Below are positions 15,363 through 23,451 of a stretch of DNA of 64,000 bases, piece by piece. The translations under genes were made by a program, and so were the position numbers. Source of the DNA: Pseudomonas sp. A34-9 (lineage in GTDB: Bacteria > Pseudomonadota > Gammaproteobacteria > Pseudomonadales > Pseudomonadaceae); contig NZ_CP119967.1 in NCBI RefSeq assembly GCF_029543085.1, positions 3,126,501 to 3,190,500 of the forward strand. Direction: 5' to 3'. Below the pieces are notes generated by a model. It did no database searches. It had not been told where the DNA came from and saw only the letters and a program-made list of their open reading frames with translations. The number at the start of each line of letters is the position of its first letter. Within the stretch, counting starts at the first letter, position 1.

Positions 15363-16232
15363 TCAAGCAGCGCTGATAGCGAGTTGCTGCAACTGCTGCA
15401 CTTTGATGAACGACTCTTCCCTGGATTGCAGGATGGCCATTGCCTGAGGCTGCGTTTCGAGCAGCGGGCCGTTGGTGATTTGGCCCAGTTTCAGTAAATG
15501 ACGACCTTCGTAAATGTTGTGGGCAACCAGCACGTTGAGGTTTTCCACGAGGTTGGGCAGTTGTTCGTCGGTGGGTTCACCGTAGGTCGCGTATTGCTCG
15601 TCTGCCCAATAAACCCAACCCAGATGCTCCTGAACCTTAGGCGCTGCTGGTGGCAGGTTGAACGCTGAGACGTCGCCCAGCCATTCAAGTTCCGAAACGG
15701 TGCGCCAGCTGAGCCAGCGACCGCGATTGCGCCCGAAGTGGACCGGTGCCGGACTGTAAACGTGTTGCCAAGGGCCGAAAAGCTGATGCGAACTTTCACC
15801 GGCGGTGTAGGCCAGCGCGGCCCACAGGCTTGGCTTGTGATAGCTCAACAGGCTTTGGCCACCGGAGCCATCGTTGGCACGCAGGAGCCAGCGGGCGTGC
15901 GCCAGGGCCTTGGCTGGATCTGCTGTGGAGAGGGCAATACCGGAGAAATTTTCTTCGCAGAGCTTTGCCGCTTCGGCTGCGAGTCGACTGCCCCACGGTG
16001 CGACCAGCCAGAGAGGGCCGTCAGTGGCGATTTCAGCGAAGTCGGTGTTGAGAAACAGACCTTGGGTGTCTACGGGCTCGCCGACACGGTAGAGGCGGCT
16101 CATGGCTTCGGGCTGACGGACGCGATCAATGATGAAACACAGGGTCAGGTCGGAGCTTTCTCTCGGCAGTTCCTCGAACCCATGGCGTGGCGCTTCGAGG
16201 AGGGCGCTCAGCGCTTTTACATGCATGTGCAA
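15363..16232 (-). CDS. DUF4123 T6SS adaptor/chaperone
   Basis: A 289-residue cytoplasmic protein of the DUF4123 family (Tap/TEC adaptors), which load a cognate effector onto the VgrG spike. Visible family features are the early LCFIIDRVRQPEAMSRLY, the GPLWLVAP segment, a WLLRANDGSGGQSLLSYHKPSLWAAL stretch and FGPWQHVYSPAPVHFGRNRGRWLSW. Its start overlaps the vgrG 3' end by 16 bases, and the effector follows after about 30 bases, the classical order vgrG-adaptor-effector. This position predicts that it is specific for the large effector encoded next. ATG 16226 is an alternative start. Confidence 0.92.
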   Translation of the reverse strand: MHMHVKALSALLEAPRHGFEELPRESSDLTLCFIIDRVRQPEAMSRLYRVGEPVDTQGLFLNTDFAEIATDGPLWLVAPWGSRLAAEAAKLCEENFSGIALSTADPAKALAHARWLLRANDGSGGQSLLSYHKPSLWAALAYTAGESSHQLFGPWQHVYSPAPVHFGRNRGRWLSWRTVSELEWLGDVSAFNLPPAAPKVQEHLGWVYWADEQYATYGEPTDEQLPNLVENLNVLVAHNIYEGRHLLKLGQITNGPLLETQPQAMAILQSREESFIKVQQLQQLAISAA

Positions 16233-18265
16233 TCCTTACGGCTGCAAGCGCCGTTACTCTGTTTTCCGCACAACGGTGTGATGCCAGACTCATTCAGACG
16301 GGCGGGGAGTGGTGCTTTACCAGCCTTGTCCGCATCCGCCACTTTCATCGGCCCCGGCAGCAATGGTGCCGCAGGCGTCCCGACCCCGGGCGAGCCGCCG
16401 GTATTCACCTTCACCTCAGCCCCGCTGATGGTCACGCCACCCGCATCTACCTTGACGAAACTCCCGCCAGCCTTGGCTGTGAGTTCCATCGCACCTTCAA
16501 TCACAACTTTCTGGCCGGCGTAGTAATGGATTTCTGACCCGGCTTCGACAAACTGCGCAGTCCCCACCTTCAGATGCTGGGTCACGCCAACCGTCAGGTG
16601 ATCATCCGCGCGCATCTCGCTGATTCGATCCAGATGGGTAATCCGGTGCTCTTCAACCTTGAACTCACTCAGCGTATTGGCTTCAACGGTGTCGTGCCGT
16701 TCGTTGCCGACGCGAATCTTCTGGTCGTGCTCGATGTTCTCGTCCCAGTCGCGTTGGGCGTGGATGTAGATCTGCTCAACGCCTTTCTTGTCTTCGATGC
16801 GGAACTCGTTGTAGCCCTTGCCCCCCGGTGAACTCAGGGTTTTGAAGGTGCTGCGGGTTTTGTTTGCTGGCAGGTCGTAGGGGACGACGTTTTCCTTGTG
16901 GTACAGGCAACCGGTGACCAGCGGCTGGTCGGGATCGCCTTCGAGGAAGGTGACGAGGACTTCCATGCCGATGCGCGGGATGGCGATGCCGCCGTACGCT
17001 GCGCCGGCCCAGCCGCTGGCGACGCGCATCCAGCAGGTGGTTTTGTCGTTGGACTGACCGTCGCGGTCCCAGTGGAATTGCACTTTGATGCGGCCATACT
17101 GGTCGCAGTGGATTTCTTCGCCTGCGGGGCCGGTGACGACAGCGGTCTGGCTGCCGAGCACTTTCGGTTTCGGGTGTTCGAGGGCAGGGCGGTAGTGCGC
17201 GTCCCATGGGGTGGCGAGGAAGCTGTTGCGGTAGCCCTGGTGGAAATCGCTTTTGTTGTCGGTGACGTCACTGGTGACGTTTTCGCCGAGCACTTGCGGT
17301 TGTTTGCCTTCGTGGAAGACTTCCAGCAGCAGCCACAGGTCGTTCCATTCGGCGCGCGGGTGTTCGGCCAGCGTGAGGAAATGGCCGCTGGTGAGGGTTG
17401 GTTCGTCACCTTTGCCTTCGGCGAGTTTGTAGTCGCTGCGATGACGCTCGAGGGCGCGGGTGGAAAGGAACTTGCCGCGCTCGCGGGTGGTGAAGCGGCC
17501 GGGGTAGTCGTAGTCCTCGAGGTCCGGGGCGAACTCGGTTTTCACCGCGCCTTCGGGGAGGATCTTCGGTTTTTCGAAGTCGTAATCGCGGCGGCTGACG
17601 CGGGTGGTGCGGGTTTCCAGGCGCAGGTTGAAGCGCTTGATCACCGGTTTGTCGGCAGCCATGCCGGAGTCTTGCTGGTAGCTCACCGGTTTCAGTTTGC
17701 GGAACACGGTCTGGTCGTCGCCGAACACCAGTTTGTGGCCGCTGCTGCTGTGCTGGAAGTGGAAGTGAATGCCTTCTTCTTCGCACAGGCGCTGGATGAA
17801 ATGCAGGTCGGACTCGTCGTACTGCACGCAGTATTCGCGCTGCGGGTACTCGGCGCCGAGCTGGAAACTGTAGGCGTCGGCAAGGATGCCGCGATCCTCA
17901 AGGACCTGAGCGATGATCTTCGGTACGGTCAGTTGCTGGAAAATCTGCTGATCGTGGTTGTGCCGCAGATACGCCAGTTGCGGCACCAGGCTGAGGCTGT
18001 AACGGGTCAGGGTCTTGCCGGAGTCGCCTTGCTCGATGCGATAGACCTGGCCGTGGATCTTGCCTTCGCCGGTGGGGCCGAAGGTCAGGACGCCGGGTTT
18101 GTGCAGCAGCTCTTCGAGTTTGAGGTCGGGGCGGGCGCTGACGAGTTCGAGGTCGAAACGGAACGGTTCGTTGAGGGCTTCGCGACCGGTGAAGCTGAGG
18201 ACTTGCAGGTCGGCGTTGGCGCCTTCAAGCGTGAGGGTAATGTGGGTTGCGTTGGCGTCCAGCAT
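16217..18265 (-). CDS. vgrG: Type VI secretion spike protein VgrG
   Basis: A 682-residue protein forming the trimeric puncturing tip of the T6SS. It has the gp27-like N-terminal domain (from THITLTLEGANADLQVLSFTGREALNEPFRFDLELVS), the gp5 OB-fold region (EIHCDQYGRIKVQFHWDRDG followed by SGWAGAAYGGIAIPRIG), and a beta-helical C-terminal part with repeated Val/Gly strands, ending in a short Cys-rich tail (CGKQ, CSRKDCTC). ATG 18265 is preferred to a longer start because family members begin a few residues before the THIT/ITL strand. No other structural T6SS genes are nearby, so this is an orphan vgrG island. A 330-base region upstream contains no other gene. Confidence 0.96.
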   Translation of the reverse strand: MLDANATHITLTLEGANADLQVLSFTGREALNEPFRFDLELVSARPDLKLEELLHKPGVLTFGPTGEGKIHGQVYRIEQGDSGKTLTRYSLSLVPQLAYLRHNHDQQIFQQLTVPKIIAQVLEDRGILADAYSFQLGAEYPQREYCVQYDESDLHFIQRLCEEEGIHFHFQHSSSGHKLVFGDDQTVFRKLKPVSYQQDSGMAADKPVIKRFNLRLETRTTRVSRRDYDFEKPKILPEGAVKTEFAPDLEDYDYPGRFTTRERGKFLSTRALERHRSDYKLAEGKGDEPTLTSGHFLTLAEHPRAEWNDLWLLLEVFHEGKQPQVLGENVTSDVTDNKSDFHQGYRNSFLATPWDAHYRPALEHPKPKVLGSQTAVVTGPAGEEIHCDQYGRIKVQFHWDRDGQSNDKTTCWMRVASGWAGAAYGGIAIPRIGMEVLVTFLEGDPDQPLVTGCLYHKENVVPYDLPANKTRSTFKTLSSPGGKGYNEFRIEDKKGVEQIYIHAQRDWDENIEHDQKIRVGNERHDTVEANTLSEFKVEEHRITHLDRISEMRADDHLTVGVTQHLKVGTAQFVEAGSEIHYYAGQKVVIEGAMELTAKAGGSFVKVDAGGVTISGAEVKVNTGGSPGVGTPAAPLLPGPMKVADADKAGKAPLPARLNESGITPLCGKQSNGACSRKDCTCM

Positions 18266-18639
18266 GCCTTGAATTCCGTCCGTTGAATAAGCAGGTGACG
18301 GATGATGGAGGATTAAGCGGCCTCGTTCAAGGCACAAAAGCCGTAGGTCTGGCAGGTTTGCGGTATAGGGAAAACCCTTAGATCAGGTGTTTCACTCAAT
18401 GAAACCGGGCGTTTGCTGCGAATCGGCGCCCACTGCCGGCAACTTTTCCCACGACCCAGGGTTGAAGAATCGCCAGTCAGATTCAGACTAAAGTCGCCTG
18501 TAGCCCGTCAAAGCCATCTGCCATCATTGCCGTTCACCCCTGCTTGTTCACTTTCTCCTGGTTCAATCTGACCCGGGACGGGAGCTATTTTTCTGGCTTG
18601 TTGCGCGCTTGCGCAAACGCTGCATTGTTGGAGTTTTTC
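18266..18639. other. Divergent intergenic region between vgrG and the porin gene
   Basis: About 370 bases without a supportable gene. It must contain the vgrG promoter on the minus strand and the porin promoter on the plus strand. I saw no repeat, no clear -24/-12 box and no operator-like palindrome. An in-frame upstream extension of the porin gene from 18544 is present but lacks support. Confidence 0.5.
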
Positions 18640-19941
18640 ATGCGTCCCCCATTTCCCCTCATCACCCCGCGCCAGTCGTTTGGCTTCGGAGCCGTTGTGC
18701 TGTGCGCAGGTTTTACCGCACAGGTTCAGGCCAGCGGATTTCTTGAAGACACCACGGCGAAAATCGAATCGCGCACGGTGTATTTCAACCGCGATTTCCG
18801 TGATGGGCACACCACGAACGATCAGGGCGCCTCCAAGCGTGAGGAGTCGGCTCAGGGCTTTATTCTCAATCTGCAATCGGGCTACACCGAAGGTACGGTG
18901 GGTTTTGGTCTCGATGCGCTGGGCACGCTCGGCTTTCAACTCGATTCCAGCCCGGACCGCAGCAACAGCGGCTTGCTGCCCTCCAGCGGCAACGACCCGC
19001 GCGGCTCGAAAGGCCAGTACGCGAAAATGGGTCTGACCGCCAAGGTCAAGATTTCGGACACCGTGCTGAAGTACGGCGCGCTGCTGCCGGATCTGCCACT
19101 GCTGAAATACAACGACGGCCGTTTGCTGCCGACGATGTTCAACGGCGCCATTCTCACCTCTAAAGAGGTGAAGGATCTGACCTTCATGGCCGCGCGCCTG
19201 GACAAGTACACCGCGCGCGATTCCACCGATTCGCAAGACATCCGCGTGCATTGCAAGAACAAGCGCTACGCCTGCAACACCACCGCTGACCATTTCGACA
19301 TGTACGGCTTCGACTACAAGATCAACGATCGCCTGACCGCGCAGTATCACTACGCCGAACTGGAAGACATTTATCGTCAGCACTTTGTCGGGCTGTCGGG
19401 TAATCAGCCGTTGGCGGGCGGTGTACTCAAAGCGGATCTGCGTGTGCTGAAAAGTTCCGACAGCGGTGATGCCAAGGCTGGCTCCATCGATAACCGTGCG
19501 TTGAGTGGCATGCTTTCTTACGCGCACAGCGGTCACACGTTCAGCGCCGGTTGGCAGCGCATGAACGGCGACAACTCGATGCCGTACCTCGATGGCAGCA
19601 ACCCGTATCTGGTCAACTATGTGCAGGTCAACGACTTCGCCGCCGCGCAGGAACGTTCCTGGCAACTGCGTTATGACTATGACTTCAAGGCCATTGGCAT
19701 TAATGGTTTGAGCTTCCTGACGCGTTATGTGAACGGTGATCACATCAAAGTGTTGGGCAGTGATCAGGAAGGGAAAGAGTGGGAACGTGACAGCGAGTTG
19801 AAGTACGTGATTCAGACAGGCACGTTCAAGGATGTGAGTTTGCGTTTGCGCAATGCGACGTATCGCACCAACTACGAGAAGTTTGCCCGGGATGTGGATG
19901 AGACCCGGTTGATTGTGAGTTACAACTTCTCCGTCCTGTAA
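18640..19941 (+). CDS. OprD-family outer membrane porin
   Basis: A 433-residue beta-barrel protein with a signal peptide ending VQA (about residue 30) and the typical start of mature OprD proteins (SGFLEDTTAKIESRTVYFNRDFRDG). Further family marks are LQSGYTEGTVGFGLDALGTLGFQLDSSPDRSNSGLLP, KMGLTAKVKISDTVLKYGALLP and the final Tyr-Asn-Phe-Ser-Val-Leu strand. A GGAG 6 bases before ATG 18640 fixes the start. OprD porins let amino acids, dipeptides, aromatic acids or sugars across the outer membrane; the substrate of this one is not deducible. It is followed directly by a class A REP. Confidence 0.94.
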   Translation: MRPPFPLITPRQSFGFGAVVLCAGFTAQVQASGFLEDTTAKIESRTVYFNRDFRDGHTTNDQGASKREESAQGFILNLQSGYTEGTVGFGLDALGTLGFQLDSSPDRSNSGLLPSSGNDPRGSKGQYAKMGLTAKVKISDTVLKYGALLPDLPLLKYNDGRLLPTMFNGAILTSKEVKDLTFMAARLDKYTARDSTDSQDIRVHCKNKRYACNTTADHFDMYGFDYKINDRLTAQYHYAELEDIYRQHFVGLSGNQPLAGGVLKADLRVLKSSDSGDAKAGSIDNRALSGMLSYAHSGHTFSAGWQRMNGDNSMPYLDGSNPYLVNYVQVNDFAAAQERSWQLRYDYDFKAIGINGLSFLTRYVNGDHIKVLGSDQEGKEWERDSELKYVIQTGTFKDVSLRLRNATYRTNYEKFARDVDETRLIVSYNFSVL

Positions 19942-19952
19942 CGGCCCCCACT

Positions 19953-20035
19953 GTAGGAGCTGCCGCAGGCTGCGATCTTTTGATGTTGATTGTTAAAAAC
20001 AAGATCAAAAGATCGCAGCCTTCGGCAGCTCCTAC
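19953..20035. repeat. REP-type palindrome, class A
   Basis: Inverted repeat with the GTAGGAGCTGC arm at 19953 and its near-perfect complement ending at 20035. It separates the 3' ends of the convergent porin and SLT-lipoprotein genes. Confidence 0.9.
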
Positions 20036-20052
20036 AGGGATGTTCGGAATCG

Positions 20053-20673
20053 CTACAACCAATGCCAGAACCGGCTCCAGAACCCCCGATTCAAATCCTC
20101 CTTGCACCCGGTATATTGCCGCGCATACACATCCGAACGGTTCTGCACTTTGCGCGCCGTTGGCATCAGCCAGGCTTTGCTCGCGTAGGTCTTGTTGCGG
20201 AAGCCGCCCCAGCCTTCGTGGTAGTTGAGGTATTGGTTATAGGCGTCGTACTTGTAGACGCCGTTGATCGAATAGGTCTTGTCCATGTACCAGCCGACAA
20301 AGTCGATGGCGTCGTCGAAGTCTTCGCGGTCGGCTCCGCTGCGGCCGGTGCTTTTCTGGTAGTCGGCCCAGACTTCATCTTTGGCTTGCGCATAACCTGA
20401 AGCGGTCGAGACGCGGCCCCACGGGATCACCCACAGCAGGTATTTACGCGGGGTCTTGGCGTCGTAGCGGTAGCCGGATTCCTGATACATGATCGCGAAG
20501 GGCACTTGAATCGGCACGCCCCAGCGTTTTTGCGTGACTTGCGCCGCGTCGTACCAGTCGCTTTTCTCGCGGAAGATTTCGCAGATGTCTTCCGGCGAAC
20601 GGGGCGGCGAGGTGCCGCACCCGCTCAGTAGCGTTGCCAGTGTCAGTAGTCCAAGCGTCTGCCTGTAATTCAA
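20053..20673 (-). CDS. SLT-type transglycosylase-like lipoprotein
   Basis: A 206-residue protein with a lipoprotein signal peptide and lipobox (LLSGC, acylated Cys at about residue 19). The SLT-like domain has the catalytic Glu in MYQESGYRYDA, then WGRVSTASGYAQAKDEVW and YNQYLNYHEGWGG. It is expected to act on peptidoglycan from the periplasmic face of a membrane, as a membrane-bound lytic transglycosylase or a relative. Such stand-alone SLT lipoproteins are common in Pseudomonas. It is convergent with the porin gene and separated from the mannitol operon by about 45 bases. Confidence 0.86.
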   Translation of the reverse strand: MNYRQTLGLLTLATLLSGCGTSPPRSPEDICEIFREKSDWYDAAQVTQKRWGVPIQVPFAIMYQESGYRYDAKTPRKYLLWVIPWGRVSTASGYAQAKDEVWADYQKSTGRSGADREDFDDAIDFVGWYMDKTYSINGVYKYDAYNQYLNYHEGWGGFRNKTYASKAWLMPTARKVQNRSDVYARQYTGCKEDLNRGFWSRFWHWL

Positions 20674-20718
20674 AAGCCGTTATCCCGTCGTGCGCAAAAA
20701 GGCCGACAGTCTACGCGC

Positions 20719-21657
20719 TCAGCTCAATTGGTGACGATAGGGCAGATCCGGGCCGGTCTTGCTGCAGGTCAGTGCGGCGGCTTGTACGGCGAACTGGAGC
20801 ATGGCGTCGATCTGCTCGCGAGCAAGTTGCTGCACGCCTTCGACCGAATCCAGCCCTTGTTCAGTCAGCCAGGTGATCAACGCAGCCTGGAAGGTGTCGC
20901 CCGCGCCAACGGTGTCGGCGATCTTCACCGAGGCGGCCGGGACTGACCATGTGCCGTGTTGGCGGCTGAACACAGTGGCGCCGTCGCCGCCCCGGGTGAG
21001 GAAGACGATCTCGCAGCGCTGTTCGAGCCAGCCTTCGATCACGCGTTGCGGGTCCTGTTCGGGGTAGAGCAGGCTCAAGTCTTCATCGCTGACCTTGATC
21101 AGGTCGGCGAGTGGCACCAACGTGGCGATGCGTTCGCGCCACAGATCGATGTTCGGCTCGGGATTGAGGCGGACGTTCGGGTCGAGGGTGATCAGGCGTT
21201 TGCCACTTTCGCGCTGTACCAGTGCCAGCAAGGTATCGCCGATCGGCTGCACCACCAGCGAGAACGAGCCAATGTGCAAGCCGCGAACATCCGGACCCAG
21301 CGCCGGCAGATGCGCCAGACTCAACTGGCGGTCCGCGCAGCCTTCACCGCGAAAGCTGTAATGCGGCGAGCCATTGGCACCGACGGCGACCATGGCCAGC
21401 GTGGTCGGTGCGGCGAAGTCCACCAGGTAATCGGGGCGCACACCTTCATCCTGCAGCACCCGCTGCAAGCGCCGGCCGAGGTAGTCGGTGGACAGCCCGC
21501 CAAACAAGGCCGAGTCCACGCCCAAACGGCGTAAACCGACGGCGACGTTGAACGGCGAGCCGCCGGCAATCGCCTTGAAATTCACGTTCGAGGCCAGACC
21601 GCTGGCGTCGTCTTCACTGAAAAAATCAAACAGGGCTTCGCCACACACCAAATACAT
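20719..21657 (-). CDS. mtlZ: Fructokinase (PfkB family) of the mannitol operon
   Basis: A 312-residue sugar kinase that phosphorylates fructose made by mannitol dehydrogenase, feeding it into central metabolism. PfkB signatures are visible: GGSPFNVAVGLRRLG near residue 35, and DTVGAGDTFQAALITWL with the catalytic Asp near residue 250. The start MYLVCGEALFDFF at 21657 has AAGAG upstream. It is the last gene of the mtl operon, 13 bases after the xylulokinase gene. The order mtlE-F-G-K-D-Y-Z is the one described for P. fluorescens. Confidence 0.93.
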   Translation of the reverse strand: MYLVCGEALFDFFSEDDASGLASNVNFKAIAGGSPFNVAVGLRRLGVDSALFGGLSTDYLGRRLQRVLQDEGVRPDYLVDFAAPTTLAMVAVGANGSPHYSFRGEGCADRQLSLAHLPALGPDVRGLHIGSFSLVVQPIGDTLLALVQRESGKRLITLDPNVRLNPEPNIDLWRERIATLVPLADLIKVSDEDLSLLYPEQDPQRVIEGWLEQRCEIVFLTRGGDGATVFSRQHGTWSVPAASVKIADTVGAGDTFQAALITWLTEQGLDSVEGVQQLAREQIDAMLQFAVQAAALTCSKTGPDLPYRHQLS

Positions 21658-21670
21658 AATTGTTTGCTCT

Positions 21671-23167
21671 TTATAGGGTTGCGACATGCTGTTGATAGCG
21701 TTCATAGGCCTGCTGGAAAGCCGCGACGTTGGCGGCAATCGGCAGGGTTTCACTGCTGGAATCGAGTTTCACGCAGCGCTGGCACAAGTCCGCGAGGGTG
21801 TCTTCGTGACCGTTCGACCAGGATTTGCACCACGCTGCCTGTATCGCCGCGCCGAGGGCGGCGGCTTCGCTTTGTTCGGTGCAGATCACCGGGGTGTTCA
21901 TGATGTCGGCGACGATCTGCCGCCACACCGCGCTTTTCGAACCGCCGCCGATCAGGCAAATGCTGCGGCTTTGTAAACCATTCTGGCGGAGCAAATCCAG
22001 TCCATAACGCAGCCCGAAAGTAGTGCCTTCGACGGCGGCGCGGCACAGATTGGCCTGAGTCAGGTTATCCAGCGTCAAGCCGTGCAGGCTGCCAGTGGCG
22101 TGGGGCAGGGCGGGCACCCGTTCGCCGTTGAGGAACGGCAGCATGCTCACACCGTCAGCACCGATGGGCGCCTGGGCGACGAGGTCATTGAACTGCTGCA
22201 GATCGAGGTCGAACAGCTCGCGAATCGCGCCGGTGGCGTTGGTCAGGTTCATCGTGCAGATCAGTGGCAACCAACCGCCGCTCGACGAACAGAACGTCGC
22301 GACCGAGGCGTCCGGGCTGACTTTCGGCACCTCGGAATAGGCGTACACGGTGCCGGAGGAGCCGAGGCTCATGGTGATCGCGCCGGGCTGAATATTGCCG
22401 GTGCCGATGGCGCCCATCATGTTGTCGCCGCCACCACTGGCGACCAGCGCGTTGGGGTTGATGCCGAGGTGTTCGGCAATCGCGGGAAGGAGGGTGCCGA
22501 CAGATTGATGGGCATCGATCAGCTCAGGCAGTGCGGCCTGCAGGCGTCCGCTGGCGTCGATGTCGCGCAGCAGTTGCAAGTCCCATTGGCGGGTGCGCAC
22601 GTTGAAGTAACCGGTGCCGGAGGCGTCGCCGTATTCGCTGCAGGCGCGGCCGGTGAGCCAGAAGTTCAGGTAGTCGTGGGGCAGCAGCACGCGCGCGATG
22701 CGCGAAAACACCACGGGATGCTGCTCTTTGGTCCAGAGCAGTTTCGACACCGTGTAGCCCGGCGCGATCACCACACCGAGGCGTTCCAGCGAACCTTTTT
22801 CACCGCCCAGATGAACCAGCAAGCGGTCGTTTTCGGCGCTGGTTTCGGTGTCGCACCAAAGCTTGGCCGGGCGCAGGACTTCACCTTGGTCATCGAGCAG
22901 GACCAGACCGTGTTGCTGGCCGGAGACGCCGATGCCGAGGATCGACTGGCCATCGACATTCGCCGCCAGCAATGCCTGGCGGGTGGCGAGGGCGAAGGCT
23001 TCGAGCCATTGCTGGGTGTCTTGTTCGCGACGGCCATTGGCGCCGCTGATCATCGTGTGCGCGGCGGCGCCCTGGCCGAGGACTTGACCGCTGACGGCGT
23101 CAAGGATGATGGCTTTGGTGCCTTGGGTGCCGCAGTCGATGCCGAGGAAGAGTTGTTGTGTTGTCAT
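21671..23167 (-). CDS. mtlY: Xylulokinase of the mannitol/polyol operon
   Basis: A 498-residue FGGY-family kinase. The N-terminal ATPase motif GIDCGTQGTKAIILD, the substrate loop GVSGQQHGLVLLDD and the conserved GGGSKSAVWRQIVADIMNTPV and EAAALGAAIQAAW segments identify a D-xylulokinase. It handles D-xylulose formed from D-arabitol by the dehydrogenase in the same operon. It lies between mtlD (about 280 bases away across a repeat element) and mtlZ (13 bases). Confidence 0.95.
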   Translation of the reverse strand: MTTQQLFLGIDCGTQGTKAIILDAVSGQVLGQGAAAHTMISGANGRREQDTQQWLEAFALATRQALLAANVDGQSILGIGVSGQQHGLVLLDDQGEVLRPAKLWCDTETSAENDRLLVHLGGEKGSLERLGVVIAPGYTVSKLLWTKEQHPVVFSRIARVLLPHDYLNFWLTGRACSEYGDASGTGYFNVRTRQWDLQLLRDIDASGRLQAALPELIDAHQSVGTLLPAIAEHLGINPNALVASGGGDNMMGAIGTGNIQPGAITMSLGSSGTVYAYSEVPKVSPDASVATFCSSSGGWLPLICTMNLTNATGAIRELFDLDLQQFNDLVAQAPIGADGVSMLPFLNGERVPALPHATGSLHGLTLDNLTQANLCRAAVEGTTFGLRYGLDLLRQNGLQSRSICLIGGGSKSAVWRQIVADIMNTPVICTEQSEAAALGAAIQAAWCKSWSNGHEDTLADLCQRCVKLDSSSETLPIAANVAAFQQAYERYQQHVATL

Positions 23168-23201
23168 TTGTTAACCCGTTGGGTGAAGATCAAGAGCTTA
23201 C

Positions 23202-23447
23202 CCCCTCACCCCAGCCCTCTCCCCCATGGGGGCGAGGGGGAAAGGGAGCCGATTGGGGGCTGTTCAAAACCTGAGATCGACTCCGGATCTCTCAATCAGG
23301 GGATGTTCAAAATTTGAGTTCGACTCCGGTTCTCTAACTGAGGTTTGTTCAAGTTCTGAGCTCGACATCGGACGTTCAGGTCGATGTATTCCGAAAGAAC
23401 CACTCGGTCAGTTCCCTCTCCCTCCGGGAGAGGGCTAGGGTGAGGGG
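23202..23447. repeat. Composite repeat element with inverted ends and tandem repeats
   Basis: The ends, 23202-23223 and 23426-23447, are inverted copies of 22 bases (CCCCTCACCCCAGCCCTCTC type) with one mismatch. Each end also carries a small hairpin. Inside are about 2.7 tandem copies of a ~43-base unit starting TGTTCAA (23261, 23304 and 23346). It sits inside the mtl operon between mtlD and mtlY and holds no gene. Confidence 0.75.
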
Positions 23448-23451
23448 CTTT

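Noticed and set aside
16898..18286. A 462-codon plus-strand frame opposite vgrG
   Set aside because: Shadow of vgrG: Val/Ala/Phe-rich, no start signal, no domain.
22082..23317. A 411-codon plus-strand frame opposite mtlY
   Set aside because: Shadow of the xylulokinase gene, running into the repeat element.
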